NCBI RefSeq assembly: GCF_003944705.1
Contig: NZ_RWIS01000001.1
Span: forward strand, 124,001 to 188,000
Length of the DNA: 64,000 nt
Direction of reading: 5' to 3'
Source of the DNA: Hymenobacter metallilatus
GTDB taxonomy: Bacteria > Bacteroidota > Bacteroidia > Cytophagales > Hymenobacteraceae
Positions 17,295 through 27,500 of the stretch are shown here, piece by piece. Below the pieces are notes generated by a model. It was not told the DNA's origin and searched no databases. It worked only from the letters and a program-made list of their open reading frames with translations. Made by a program: the position numbers and the translations under genes. The first letter of the stretch is position 1, and every line of letters begins with the position of its first letter.

Positions 17295-17367
17295 TTGGCG
17301 TTTTCCCTTACTTTTTCTCATTTTTTTCTACTCCATCCTATGACCAAACTTTATCACGTGTACCGCA

Positions 17368-17377
17368 TTTTTTTTTT
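17368..17377 (+). repeat. T10 homopolymer separating signal peptide from its protein
   Basis: Ten T residues. The ATG at 17340 begins a good Sec n-region (MTKLYHVYRIFF) in one frame; after the tract the rest of the signal (WLVLCLGISPTFAQQ) continues in another frame. Nine T would join them exactly. Either a slippage switch or a sequencing error. Confidence 0.8.
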
Positions 17378-17382
17378 GGCTG

Positions 17383-20300
17383 GTGCTGTGTCTCGGTATC
17401 TCACCCACTTTTGCTCAGCAAATAGCTTCGCGGGCTACATCATCCAATCTAACCACCGAGCCACATTTCACCCACGTCATCGACAGCTTACTGCAAAACG
17501 TCAGCAAAACTCCAGTGCCGGGCGGCATTCTCTACGACCGTACCCCACCCTCCGCCATGCTGCACGTATTCAGCCAGGGCCGCATAGATACGTCTTTCTC
17601 CGAGCATTTTCAGCAGGCGTATCAGGACTTATATACGGCCGCCTACAACCGCGCCACCTTTTCTCTCACGCCGGAGCAATTGATGCAACAAGCGGAGCAC
17701 CCGCAACTCTCCACCCCCGTGCGCCTGGGGGTACTTGATTATCGGTTTGGTGTGCTCGATACGGCCGCCGTAGATGCGGGCTTGCTGGAGTTTCGCAACG
17801 GCTTATACTATGACCCGGCGCAACGATTCCGCTCCCCTTTCAAAATACGCGACCTAACGCTGACTGCCGCGCTGGCCGACAGCGTTCCGCAAACGACCAG
17901 CCTACTGTTGGCTTCCGACTTATGTCTAAGCAACCGGGGACGCACCGTAGCCAGTGTGCAGGTGCAGGTAGGCACCAACGGCCTCACGTTGTCTTGCAGC
18001 CCCAATCAGGCAGTGAATGTTGTGTTTGCCAGCACCGGGTTGCAGTTGCTTCGCTACACGGTGCAATTTACGGATGGCAGTAGTGCCCAGGCGGCATCGG
18101 CCGTATGGGTAGTCCCTAATCTACCTGCGGCCCGCGAGCCTAACTTAAGGCTTTTTGTTCGCTCACGCGAAACTTTTACCAATTATGAACAAACTGAGCG
18201 AACCTTTGGAGAAGGTGAAGCTGGTATCTGGTGGCACAATCCTGCCAGTGATGCTGATGGCAAGTTACGTCATCCTATCATTGTCTTAGATGGCATTGAT
18301 GATGGGGATAAACGAAAACTTAGAGAAATATACGACGAGCGGCTTACTGGCTTGGTACAGCTTATAGACAACAAAACTGCGCCAGCCAATACAGCCAACC
18401 GGGACCTGATTATCCTGAACTTCCCCAAAAATGAGCGGAATGTTATTTCAACAGCAGGAGGGCTCAGTAGCAGAAAGTGGATAGACGGCGGCGACGACTA
18501 CATTGAGCGCAATGCCCTTGTGTTGATACAGTTGCTTAATGAGTTGAAACCCCGGCTGGCCGACCCCAACGAGAAGTTTACCATCATTGGCCCCAGCATG
18601 GGCGGCGTCATTTCGCGGTATGCGCTGGCCTACATGGAGAAGGAGTTTGCCCGCACCGGCGACCCGTACTTCAACCATCAAACCGATTTGTGGATATCGT
18701 TCGATGCTCCTCACCAGGGCGCCAACGTACCCATCGGCGTGCAGGCTTACGTGGAGTATCTGAAATTCACGTCCAGCGCCCGTAATCTGTACGATGAGAA
18801 CCTGTTGTCGCCGGCCTCGCGGCAGCTGCTGCTCAGCCACGTACTGGCCGGCGAGGGCACGGCACAGGGGGCACCCGGCTACCGCGACCGGTTTATGCTG
18901 GCTCTGCGCGACAACGGCCTGCCCGGCTCCCTGGGCTACCCTCTGAACGTGCGCCGGGTAGCGCTGGCAAATGGCAGCTTGCAAGGCACCTCGCGCAACG
19001 AAAGCGCGTGCAGCCGGACCCTCAAAATGCGGGGGCGCATCCGCTGGCCCTACATGGTGGCCTACTTTGCGGCGGCAGCCGTTATGCCCGCGCTGTTCTT
19101 CCTGCCAATTCGGTCGGATGGCGAGTTTTTGGAAACGGATGTCAACTTCGCGCCGGGTCCCAACTCCTCCTGCACCGTGTTTCATGGCCGGCTTAAGCTG
19201 GGCATCCGGCAGCTTGGCGGCGTCATTTCATTGCCCGTGCGCAACCGCACGTTCCTGGCCACGTCGGGGGCGCATGGGAGCTTCGACCTGGCCCCCGGTG
19301 GCTACTACGACGCGCAGCGGCAGGCTAAGCTAGCGGGCGAGGAAGCGGATAATGGCTGGTGGAAGGGCCGCATTTCCCCTTATGATCTGAAATTCACGGA
19401 CGTGAAAGAATTTCACAGCTTTATTAGCCCGGTTAGCGCCATAGGCTACAACTATCAAACGTTGAGCAACTATCAGAACACGCAGAGCTTGCCCACGCCC
19501 TACCAGAATCTGGCCTTGCAGAACCTGATATGTACCGGCCAGACTCCTTTTGATGCCTATTACGCGCCCCTAAATAGCAATACCGAGCACGTAACGCTCA
19601 GCGACGCCGGAATGCAGCAATTTCTCGGATTGGAGCTGTTCCGCGTCACCCCTGCTCCCATCTTCACCCAAGCACCCAATGCCTTGTGCCCCAACGGTGG
19701 CACCGGCACCTTTCAGGTGCAGGAAGAATGCTCCCGGCTGAATGCCAGCGGACAGCCCCTGTTCCCGGTTACCTACACCTGGACGCTGAGCGGCCCGGCT
19801 GTATTCGTGAGCAACAACGGACAAACCATTCAGGGGGCGGCCGCGCAGCAAACCATTCGCAGCACGGCCGCCGGCGGCGAAGTCACGCTTACCGTTACGG
19901 CCCAGCGGCAAGGATTTAGCGGTAGCGCGCCCGCAGCCCGCACCATTGTGGTGGCCCCGGCCAGCGTAGATGTGGCTGCCTACGAGGCGTCGCCGGTGTG
20001 TGAGTTTACGCCCGTCAACCTGCGGGCCAATGCGTTCAACCTCGATGCGGCCTCCCTGCGCTGGTACATCAAGCCCACCAGCAGCAGCACGTTCTCGCTC
20101 CGCCCGGAGTACAACGGCCTGACGGATATTGTGGTGGATGCCCGCAAGCGCGGCACCCTGCGGGCCTACGTAACCGGCGGCAGCATCTGCACCCCCGGCC
20201 AAACGCTTACTTCGCCCACGCTCAGCGTGCAGGTAGCGGTGTGCAACTACGCGGTACAGTTTTACCCCAATCCCGCCGACGGCTACACCGAAGCCCGCCT

Positions 20301-20547
20301 CACCGACGACGACGGAAACGCTCCGGCCTCTACCACCTCTCCGGCTTCTACCACTGCCCCTGCGGCTCCCGCGTCGGGTAGCTGGCGGATCCAGCTCTAC
20401 GATGGGCAGGGCCGCCTGCGCCACGATGCCAGCACCACTACCGCCACCCAGCGCCTGGCGACGCACGCGCTGCCCGCCGGCATCTACCATGTCCTCATCG
20501 ACTATGGCGGCAAAGTGAAGCGCTACAATTTGCAGGTGCGACACTAA
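17383..20547 (+). CDS. Secreted lipase-like protein with T9SS sorting tail, start out of frame
   Basis: Large exported protein (1054 residues from the GTG at 17383). Seen: an alpha/beta-hydrolase core with the nucleophile elbow GPSMGG (in FTIIGPSMGGVISRYAL) and a lipase-type string ISFDAPHQGANVP; a PKD/Ig-like domain around residues 765-870 (YTWTLSGPAVFVSNNGQ); and a C-terminal type A sorting domain (VQFYPNPADGYTEARL ... LPAGIYHVLIDYGG) with an inserted Ser/Thr/Pro linker. The GTG start leaves only a stub of the signal peptide. The likely real start is ATG 17340, in another frame, separated by the T10 tract. Bases about 18130-18560, just before the elbow, are clearly AT-richer than the rest. 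The substrate is unknown; lipid ester hydrolysis is inferred. Confidence 0.8.
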   Translation: MLCLGISPTFAQQIASRATSSNLTTEPHFTHVIDSLLQNVSKTPVPGGILYDRTPPSAMLHVFSQGRIDTSFSEHFQQAYQDLYTAAYNRATFSLTPEQLMQQAEHPQLSTPVRLGVLDYRFGVLDTAAVDAGLLEFRNGLYYDPAQRFRSPFKIRDLTLTAALADSVPQTTSLLLASDLCLSNRGRTVASVQVQVGTNGLTLSCSPNQAVNVVFASTGLQLLRYTVQFTDGSSAQAASAVWVVPNLPAAREPNLRLFVRSRETFTNYEQTERTFGEGEAGIWWHNPASDADGKLRHPIIVLDGIDDGDKRKLREIYDERLTGLVQLIDNKTAPANTANRDLIILNFPKNERNVISTAGGLSSRKWIDGGDDYIERNALVLIQLLNELKPRLADPNEKFTIIGPSMGGVISRYALAYMEKEFARTGDPYFNHQTDLWISFDAPHQGANVPIGVQAYVEYLKFTSSARNLYDENLLSPASRQLLLSHVLAGEGTAQGAPGYRDRFMLALRDNGLPGSLGYPLNVRRVALANGSLQGTSRNESACSRTLKMRGRIRWPYMVAYFAAAAVMPALFFLPIRSDGEFLETDVNFAPGPNSSCTVFHGRLKLGIRQLGGVISLPVRNRTFLATSGAHGSFDLAPGGYYDAQRQAKLAGEEADNGWWKGRISPYDLKFTDVKEFHSFISPVSAIGYNYQTLSNYQNTQSLPTPYQNLALQNLICTGQTPFDAYYAPLNSNTEHVTLSDAGMQQFLGLELFRVTPAPIFTQAPNALCPNGGTGTFQVQEECSRLNASGQPLFPVTYTWTLSGPAVFVSNNGQTIQGAAAQQTIRSTAAGGEVTLTVTAQRQGFSGSAPAARTIVVAPASVDVAAYEASPVCEFTPVNLRANAFNLDAASLRWYIKPTSSSTFSLRPEYNGLTDIVVDARKRGTLRAYVTGGSICTPGQTLTSPTLSVQVAVCNYAVQFYPNPADGYTEARLTDDDGNAPASTTSPASTTAPAAPASGSWRIQLYDGQGRLRHDASTTTATQRLATHALPAGIYHVLIDYGGKVKRYNLQVRH

Positions 20548-20568
20548 CTATTCGGTTCCTGCTTTCTG

Positions 20569-20611
20569 AAAAAGGCGCTTTTCCCGCTGCAACCGGGGAA
20601 AGCGCCTTTTT
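20569..20611 (+). terminator. Strong terminator after the lipase-like gene
   Basis: AAAAAGGCGCTT (20569-20580) pairs with AAGCGCCTTTTT (20600-20611), with further CCC/GGG pairing inside. A long stem ending in a T tract. Confidence 0.85.
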
Positions 20612-20756
20612 CGTGGGTAAACGTCTTAACTTGCCCAACCAGATGCGGCTGCTCCGGCCGCGGCTACCGTGGTTAGAACTACTAACTGGTTTGGCACAAA
20701 ACCCGGCCCGGCGGTGTTCTGCTGGTTCTGATAACTCCCCACTTCACCACCCGCGC

Positions 20757-21362
20757 ATGATTGCCTACGTCGACGGTAAACTCGCTTATAAAGACCCTAC
20801 CCAAGCCATTCTGGATGTGAACGGCATCGGCTACGAAATCCGGATTTCGCTGGCTACCTACTCCAAGCTGGCCCCCGAGGGCGAAAAGGCCAAACTCTAC
20901 ACTTACCAACACGTGAAGGAAGACGGGCAGACGCTCTACGGATTCCTGGACCCCAATGAGAAGGCCCTGTTCCTGCAGCTGATTTCGGTATCGGGTATCG
21001 GGCCGGGCACGGGCATTGTGATGGTGTCGTCGATGTCGGTGGGCGAGATTCGGCAGGCTATTGTGAACGAGGACGTGCGCTCTATCCAGAGCATCAAGGG
21101 CGTGGGGCCCAAAACTGCCCAGCGCGTGGTGCTGGAGCTGAAAGACAAGCTCCGCAAAGACGAGCTGCTGGCCAAAGCCGGCATTGATACCGTGCCGCTG
21201 GCCAAGGCGCACAATACCAACCGCAGCGAAGCGTTAGCAGCCTTGGTAACCCTGGGCTTCGCGCGGGCGGCGGCCGAGAAGACTCTCGACCAAATCCAGC
21301 ACAAGCACGGCAACGACCTGAGCGTGGAGGAATTGATTAAATTCGCTCTTAAGTCTCACTAG
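20757..21362 (+). CDS. ruvA: Holliday junction branch migration protein RuvA
   Basis: DNA-binding subunit of the RuvAB branch-migration machine, 201 residues, the usual RuvA length. Domain I starts with IAYVDGKLAYKDPTQAILDV and contains YGFLDPNEKALF. Domain II has the two helix-hairpin-helix motifs (LISVSGIGPGTGIVMV and IQSIKGVGPKTAQRVVLELK). Domain III at the C-terminus reads EALAALVTLGFARAAAEKTL. The ATG at 20757 is chosen from the family N-terminus; the frame is open further upstream, but that part has no similarity. ruvB is not adjacent. Heptad repeat site E begins 8 bases after the stop. Confidence 0.97.
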   Translation: MIAYVDGKLAYKDPTQAILDVNGIGYEIRISLATYSKLAPEGEKAKLYTYQHVKEDGQTLYGFLDPNEKALFLQLISVSGIGPGTGIVMVSSMSVGEIRQAIVNEDVRSIQSIKGVGPKTAQRVVLELKDKLRKDELLAKAGIDTVPLAKAHNTNRSEALAALVTLGFARAAAEKTLDQIQHKHGNDLSVEELIKFALKSH

Positions 21363-21370
21363 GCCTGTTT

Positions 21371-21486
21371 CGTTTTTCGTTGCTCGTTATTCGATTTTAG
21401 CTGCTTTTCAACGGGAGCAGCCTGGCTTTCCATGTAGCTCGTAGCTTAACAAAATCGAAAAAACCGACAACGAGCAACGAAAAACG
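21371..21486. repeat. Inverted pair of heptad arrays, site E
   Basis: Left array 21371-21398 steps as CGTTTTT, CGTTGCT, then CGTTATT, CGATTTT. The right array 21451-21486 is its reverse complement with an extra unit: 18 bases (21469-21486) and 9 bases (21451-21459) match exactly. The loop of about 52 bases holds a small GCTGC/GCAGC hairpin. It lies between ruvA and sprA. The string GACAACGAGCAAC is shared with site I, 30 kb away. Confidence 0.88.
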
Positions 21487-21520
21487 CACTCCTCTCCTTT
21501 CGCCCTTCGCTTATTGACGT

Positions 21521-24500
21521 TTGAATACCGGTAAGAAGTCCCTGGCTGCCTCGGCGGTGGCCGTTGTGTCGTTGGTGGCGTGGTGGTCCCAGGCCCGGCC
21601 GTTAGGCGGGTCGGCCGCGCCGTTTGTTATGCGTCAGCTGTGGTCCGACTGGCTGCCTGCCGGGCAGCGGCTGCCGCGTCTGTCGTTCGGATTCAGCCCC
21701 GATACGCCCCGCACCGACACCACCCGCTACCGTCCCAGTACCCGGCCCCGGGTAGCGCCGGCGGATCGGGTGGGTACGCCGTTTTCGCCCCAGCGCCGCC
21801 GTTCCCCGCTGGTACTGCCCCTGCCTTCCAACGTACAGCTGGATGTGCAGGCCGACGACAGCCTGCAGAATTTTGATATCCGCGAAAAAGTAGGGCCTGA
21901 ATTCGACTTCCGGGACCCAAGCCGGATGACGTTTGAGGAGTACGCGCGCTGGCAGCAGCAGCAGGCTGTGCGCGACTACTTCCGGCAGCGCTCCAATGGG
22001 GGCGTGGCCGGGGATGCCAACCAGCCCGAAAACCGCCGCCTTATTCCCAAAATTTACCTGGGGCCCATGGCCGACCGGATTTTTGGGGGCAGCTACGTGG
22101 ACATCCGGCCCCAGGGCGCCGTGACGCTACGCATGGGCTACCGGGGTAACCGCAACGAAAACCCCACCCTGACGCTGCGGCAGCAGCGGGTGGGCGACTT
22201 CCAGTACGACCAGAACCTCAACCTGAACCTGACCGGGCAGATTGGGGAAAAGCTCAAGCTGGCCTTCAACTACGACACCCGCGCGGCCTTCGATTTCGAG
22301 AACAACATGAAGCTCGATTACACGGGCTACGAAACCGATATCATCCGGAAGGTGGAGCTGGGCAACGTGAGCCTGCCCCTGAACAACTCCCTGATTACGG
22401 GGGGCCAGAACCTGTTTGGGGTGAAAACCCAGCTGCAGTTCGGGCGGCTGGGCGTAACGGCCCTGGCCAGCACCCTGCGCGGGCAGGCCGATGCCGTGCG
22501 CATCCAGAACGGGGGCCAGGCCCGGCAGTTCGAAATCAAGGCCAGCCAGTACGAGCGGGACCGGCACTTCTTCCTCAGCCAGGCTTTCCGCGACCGGTAC
22601 GACGCCGCCCTGCGCAACCTGCCCACTATTCAGAGCGGGGTGGAAATTACCCACCTGGAAGTGTGGGTGACCAATGACAACCGCCAGAGCGACAACCTGC
22701 GCAACGTGGTGACGCTCATGGACGTGGCCGAGCCCAAGCGCCTGTACCGCCGGCAGTTCATCAAACCCAGTGGCCCCAATGCGCTGGCCGATAACAAGGC
22801 CAACTTTCTGTTCGACCGGATTCAGGGCGCGGCCGGCTTCCGGGGCAACCTGACGGTGGACGGGGCGCTGGCCAGCCTGAGCCTGGCCAAGAACGTGGAC
22901 TTCGAGCACGTGCGGGCCCGCAAGCTCGACCCGCGGGAGTACACCTACAATGCCCAGCTGGGCTACCTCTCCCTGAACACGCAGCTGCTGCCGGAGCAGG
23001 TGCTGGGCGTGTCGTACCAGTACATCTACAACGGTAAAACCTACACCGTTGGCGAAATTCAGAACGACTACACCAACGTGGGCCAGGAGGAAGTCATCTT
23101 CCTGAAGATGCTGAAGGCCACCAACCCCGGCGTGGGCCTGGCCAACCTCACCGACCCGACGGTAAACGCGCCTACCCCCGGCGTGCCCAACAGCGGCAAC
23201 GAGAACCTGCTCACCCGCAACCTGCCGACCTGGGATTTGATGATGAAAAACATCTATCCCCTGAACGCCAACCAGCTCAACCGGGACAACTTCCAGCTCC
23301 AGCTCATCTACAAGGACGATGTGACAGGCGTGGATCTGATTTCCTTGAAGGAAGGCCAGCGTATTGCCAACCGGCCTCTGGTTGAAGTGCTCAACCTGGA
23401 CAACGTAAACCCTAACAACGACCGGAACCCCGACGGCAACTTCGACTTTTTCCCGGGCGTGACGGTGGATACGGAGCTAGGCAAGATCATCTTCCCGGAG
23501 GTGCAGCCTTTCGGCAGCTACCTGGCGGCGCAGTTTGATACCACGGCTTCCACGGCCGAGCGGGACCTGGCGCGCAAATATGTGTACCAAGAGCTGTACA
23601 ACCAGGTGCAGAGCGACGCCCAGCAGCGCCAGGAGAAGGACAAGTTCTATTTGCGCGGCCGGTTCCAGGCCACCTCCACCGACGAAATCAACCTGCCCGG
23701 CATTGGTATTGCCGAGGGCTCGGTGCGGGTATTTGCCGGCAGCACCCTGCTCACGGAAGGCACCGACTACCAGGTATTCTACGACCAGGCCAAGGTAAAA
23801 ATTCTGAACCCGGCCTACCTGAACTCGGCTAATGAGCTGCGGGTGGAGTTTGAGAAAAACGCCTTGGTGCAGGTGCAGCCGCGCAAGCTGCTGGGGGCCC
23901 GTTTCGATTACCGCCTCTCCCCCGATATCAACTTCGGGGCCACGGTGCTGCACCTGCGCGAAAACCAGGCCCCCGGCATCAACCGGGTGAACATCGGCGA
24001 CGAGCCCGGCAACAACACCATTTACGGCTTCGACGTGAACCTGCGGCGGGAGTCCCGGGCCCTGACCAAGTACTTGGACGCTCTGCCCTTCGTGAGTACC
24101 AAGGAAATTTCGACGGTGGCCTTCAGCGGGGAGTTTGCGCAGCTGCTGCCCAGCCAGAGCAAGCTGGGCACCAGTGACAGTGGGGGCGAAAACGGCGTGT
24201 CCTACCTCGACGACTTCGAAAATGCCCGCACGCCCTACACCCTGGGTGGCGTCAGCTCGGCAACTACCTGGCGGCTGGCCTCCACGCCGGCTCCGTTGGT
24301 GGGCACGGCCCAGGGCCTGGCCGTGGCCTACAGCCGCGCTAAGCTGGCCTGGTACACCATCGACCAGACCTACTACACCAACGGCCAGAGCAAGCCCAAC
24401 AACATTGGCGTGGCCGACCTGAAAAACCACTACGTGCGCGGCATCAAGCGCACGGAGGTATTCCCGAACAAGGACGTGGGCACCACCGGCAACTCCTTCG

Positions 24501-27500
24501 AGACGACCCTGGACCTGGCCTACTTCCCCGACCAGCGCGGGCAGTACAACTACACGCCCCAGATTAACCCCACCAACCCCAGCTTCTTCGCTACTACCTC
24601 GCCGGCGGCCAATGCGGCCCGCCATGGCGGTATTGCCCGCGAAATCACCTTCGATACTGACTTCGACAACGCCAACGTGGAGTTTCTGGAGTTCTGGATG
24701 ATGGACCCCTTCCTAGCCGGCGACAATGGCCGGGTGGTGGATTCCGATGGACACAACACCAACAACACCACCGGCGGGGAGCTGTACATCAACCTGGGCT
24801 CGGTGTCGGAGGATGTGCTCAAGGACGACAACCGATATGAGTTTGAGAACGGCATTCCGGTAGACCCGGCCAACCTGCCGCTGGAGACCCAGCCTACGGA
24901 CTGGGGCCGCGTGACCAAGCAACAGTTCCTCACCGATGCCTTTAGCGCCGCCCCCGGAGCCCGGGCCCGGCAGGACGTGGGCCTGGATGGGGTGAATGAT
25001 GGCGAGGAGCAGGCGCTGGGCGGCCTCAGCCCCGTGTACCAGACCGTGCCCGACCCGGCCGCCGACAACTTCCGCCACCACCTGGATGGCAGCTACGACC
25101 AGCAGGACGCCAAAATTCTGGCCCGCTACAAGAACTTCAACGGCCTGGAGGGCAACTCGCCCGAGGGCAGCCAGCTCAGCTCCACGGCCTTCCCCGACAA
25201 GGAAGACCTGAACCGGGACAACGTGCTGAGCGACACGGAGCGGTACTACGAGTACCGTTTGCAGCTGAACCCCACCAGCATGGAGGTGGGACAGAACTAC
25301 ATCGTCGACAAAATCACGAATACCAACACCGACACCAACAACGAGCCCGTTACCTGGTACCAGTTCCGCATTCCGGTGCGGCAGCCCACGGGTGTGGTGG
25401 GCGTACCGGCCGGGCAGGATTTCGGCTTCAAGTCCATCCGCTTCCTGCGCATGTACCTCACGCGCTGGCAGCAGCCGGTGGTACTGCGCATGGTGCAGCC
25501 CCAGTTTGTGGCCAACCAGTGGCGGCGCTACCTCAACAAGCTGGCCGAGCCCGGCCAGACCATCGTCAACCCCGATACCGACGCCGACGGCTTCAGCATT
25601 TCTACCGTTAGCATTGAGGAAAACGGCGTTTCGAGCACCGCCAACGACGCTATTCCCTACGTGCTGCCGCCCAATATCCGGCGTGACCGGGAATACGGCT
25701 CCAGCACCTTGAACCGCCAGCAGAATGAGCAGAGCCTGCGCCTGGTGATTGAGGGCCTGCGCGACGGGTTTGCCAAGGCCGCTTATAAGAACGTAAGCCT
25801 GAACATGCTGCGCTACAAGCGCCTGCGCATGTTTATGCACGCCGAAAGCGAAGACCGCACCGTGCGCGACGGGCAGCTGCGCGGCTTTGTGCGCCTCGGC
25901 ACCGACTACAACCAGAACTACTACGAGTACAGCAAACCCCTCACGCTCACCCCGCAGCCGGGCACCTCGGGCGCGCCGGCCCGCTACACCGCCGACGAGG
26001 TGTGGCCCCTGGAAAACCGCATCGACCTGCCCTTCCAGGCCTTTATCGATGCCAAAGCGGCCCGCAACAAGCAGGCGGCCTCCAGCATCGACTACACCAA
26101 GCCCTTCACCGTAACCCTGGCCGATGGCTCTACCATTACGGTGGTTGGCAACCCCGACCTCTCGGCGGTGCAGGGTGCCATGGTTGGCGTGCTGAACCCC
26201 CGCAACGACGGGGCGAACAAGTCGGTAACCTTTTGGGCCGATGAGCTGCGGGTGCTGAACTTCGACACGGAAAGCGGCTGGGCCGCCACGGCCCGCTTCA
26301 ACGCCAGGCTGGCCGATGTGGCCAACGTAACGGCCACGGGCAGCTTCATCAGCACGGGTTTTGGGGGCTTGCAGGACAAAGCCCAGCAACGCTCCACCGA
26401 CAACATCACCCGCGGCGACATCAACGCCACCGTGGCGGCCGAGAAGTTCTTCCCCGAGAAGCTGGGTCTGCGGGTGCCGGTACTGGTGCAGGCCGGCGTT
26501 GAAACCCGTGCCCCCAAGTACGACCCGCTGGACCCCGACACCAAGCTGACGCAGTCGTTGGAGAAGTTTAAGTCGGAAGATGAGCGGGCTGCCTACCGCA
26601 AGGAGGTGATTGACCAGACCAGCCAGCGCAGCATTTCTCTGCTGAACGTGCGCAAGGAGCGCACCAACCCCGAGAAGAAAGTGCGGCCCTACGACATCGA
26701 AAACTTCGCGGTGAGCTACTCCCTTACGGAGCGCCTGCACACCGACATCCGCACCGACCGGGACTACACCCGTACCTACACTGGGGCCCTAGCCTACGTG
26801 TACCAGACCACGCCCAAGAACTACACGCCCCTGGCCCGCATCAAGGCCTTCGACTCGCCTTACCTGGCCATGTTCAAGGAGGTGAACTTTACGCCCCTGC
26901 CCTCCCGCTTCTCCTTCCGGGCCGACCTGGACCGACGGTATAACGAACGGTTCCTGCAGCGTACCCTGGAGCCCGGTCAGGTACCCGTTACTACTGGTAT
27001 TCCGGGCGTGTTTCAGAAGTCGTTCTTCTTCAACCGCATCTACGACCTGCGCTGGGACCTGACCAAGGCCCTGGCCCTGGACTATACGGCCAACAACCGC
27101 GCCGTGGTGGACGAGGGTGTGGGCCGCAGCATCGGCAGCTCCGACGAGGCCCAACGCAACCGCCAGCAGCTGCGCGACAACCTGCTGCGCAACGGGGGGC
27201 GTACCACCAACTTCAACCAGACGGTGGCCCTCACCTACCGCCTCCCACTGGACAAGTTTCCGCTCACCGACTGGCTGTCGGCCGATGCCCGCTACGCGGC
27301 CAACTACACCTGGCAGGCCGCCTCCACGGCATTGCGCCGCCCCGTAAATCCCGCCGACCCCAACGATACAACTACTGTACCGCTGAACCTGGGCAACACC
27401 ATTCAGAACAACGGGGAGCTGAGCGCCAACGGCAAGATTGACTTGGTGAAGCTATACAACAAGGTGCGCTTCCTCAACATCATCAACAACGCGCCCCCGC

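Noticed and set aside
17295-17738. 147-codon ORF as an independent gene
   Set aside because: Only its segment from ATG 17340 to the T10 tract makes sense, as the first half of a signal peptide. The rest is out-of-frame lipase sequence.
24713-26740. Antisense ORF of 675 codons inside sprA
   Set aside because: It has no signal, motif or sensible composition and mirrors the strong codon bias of the GC-rich sprA gene. Many such shadows occur in this window.
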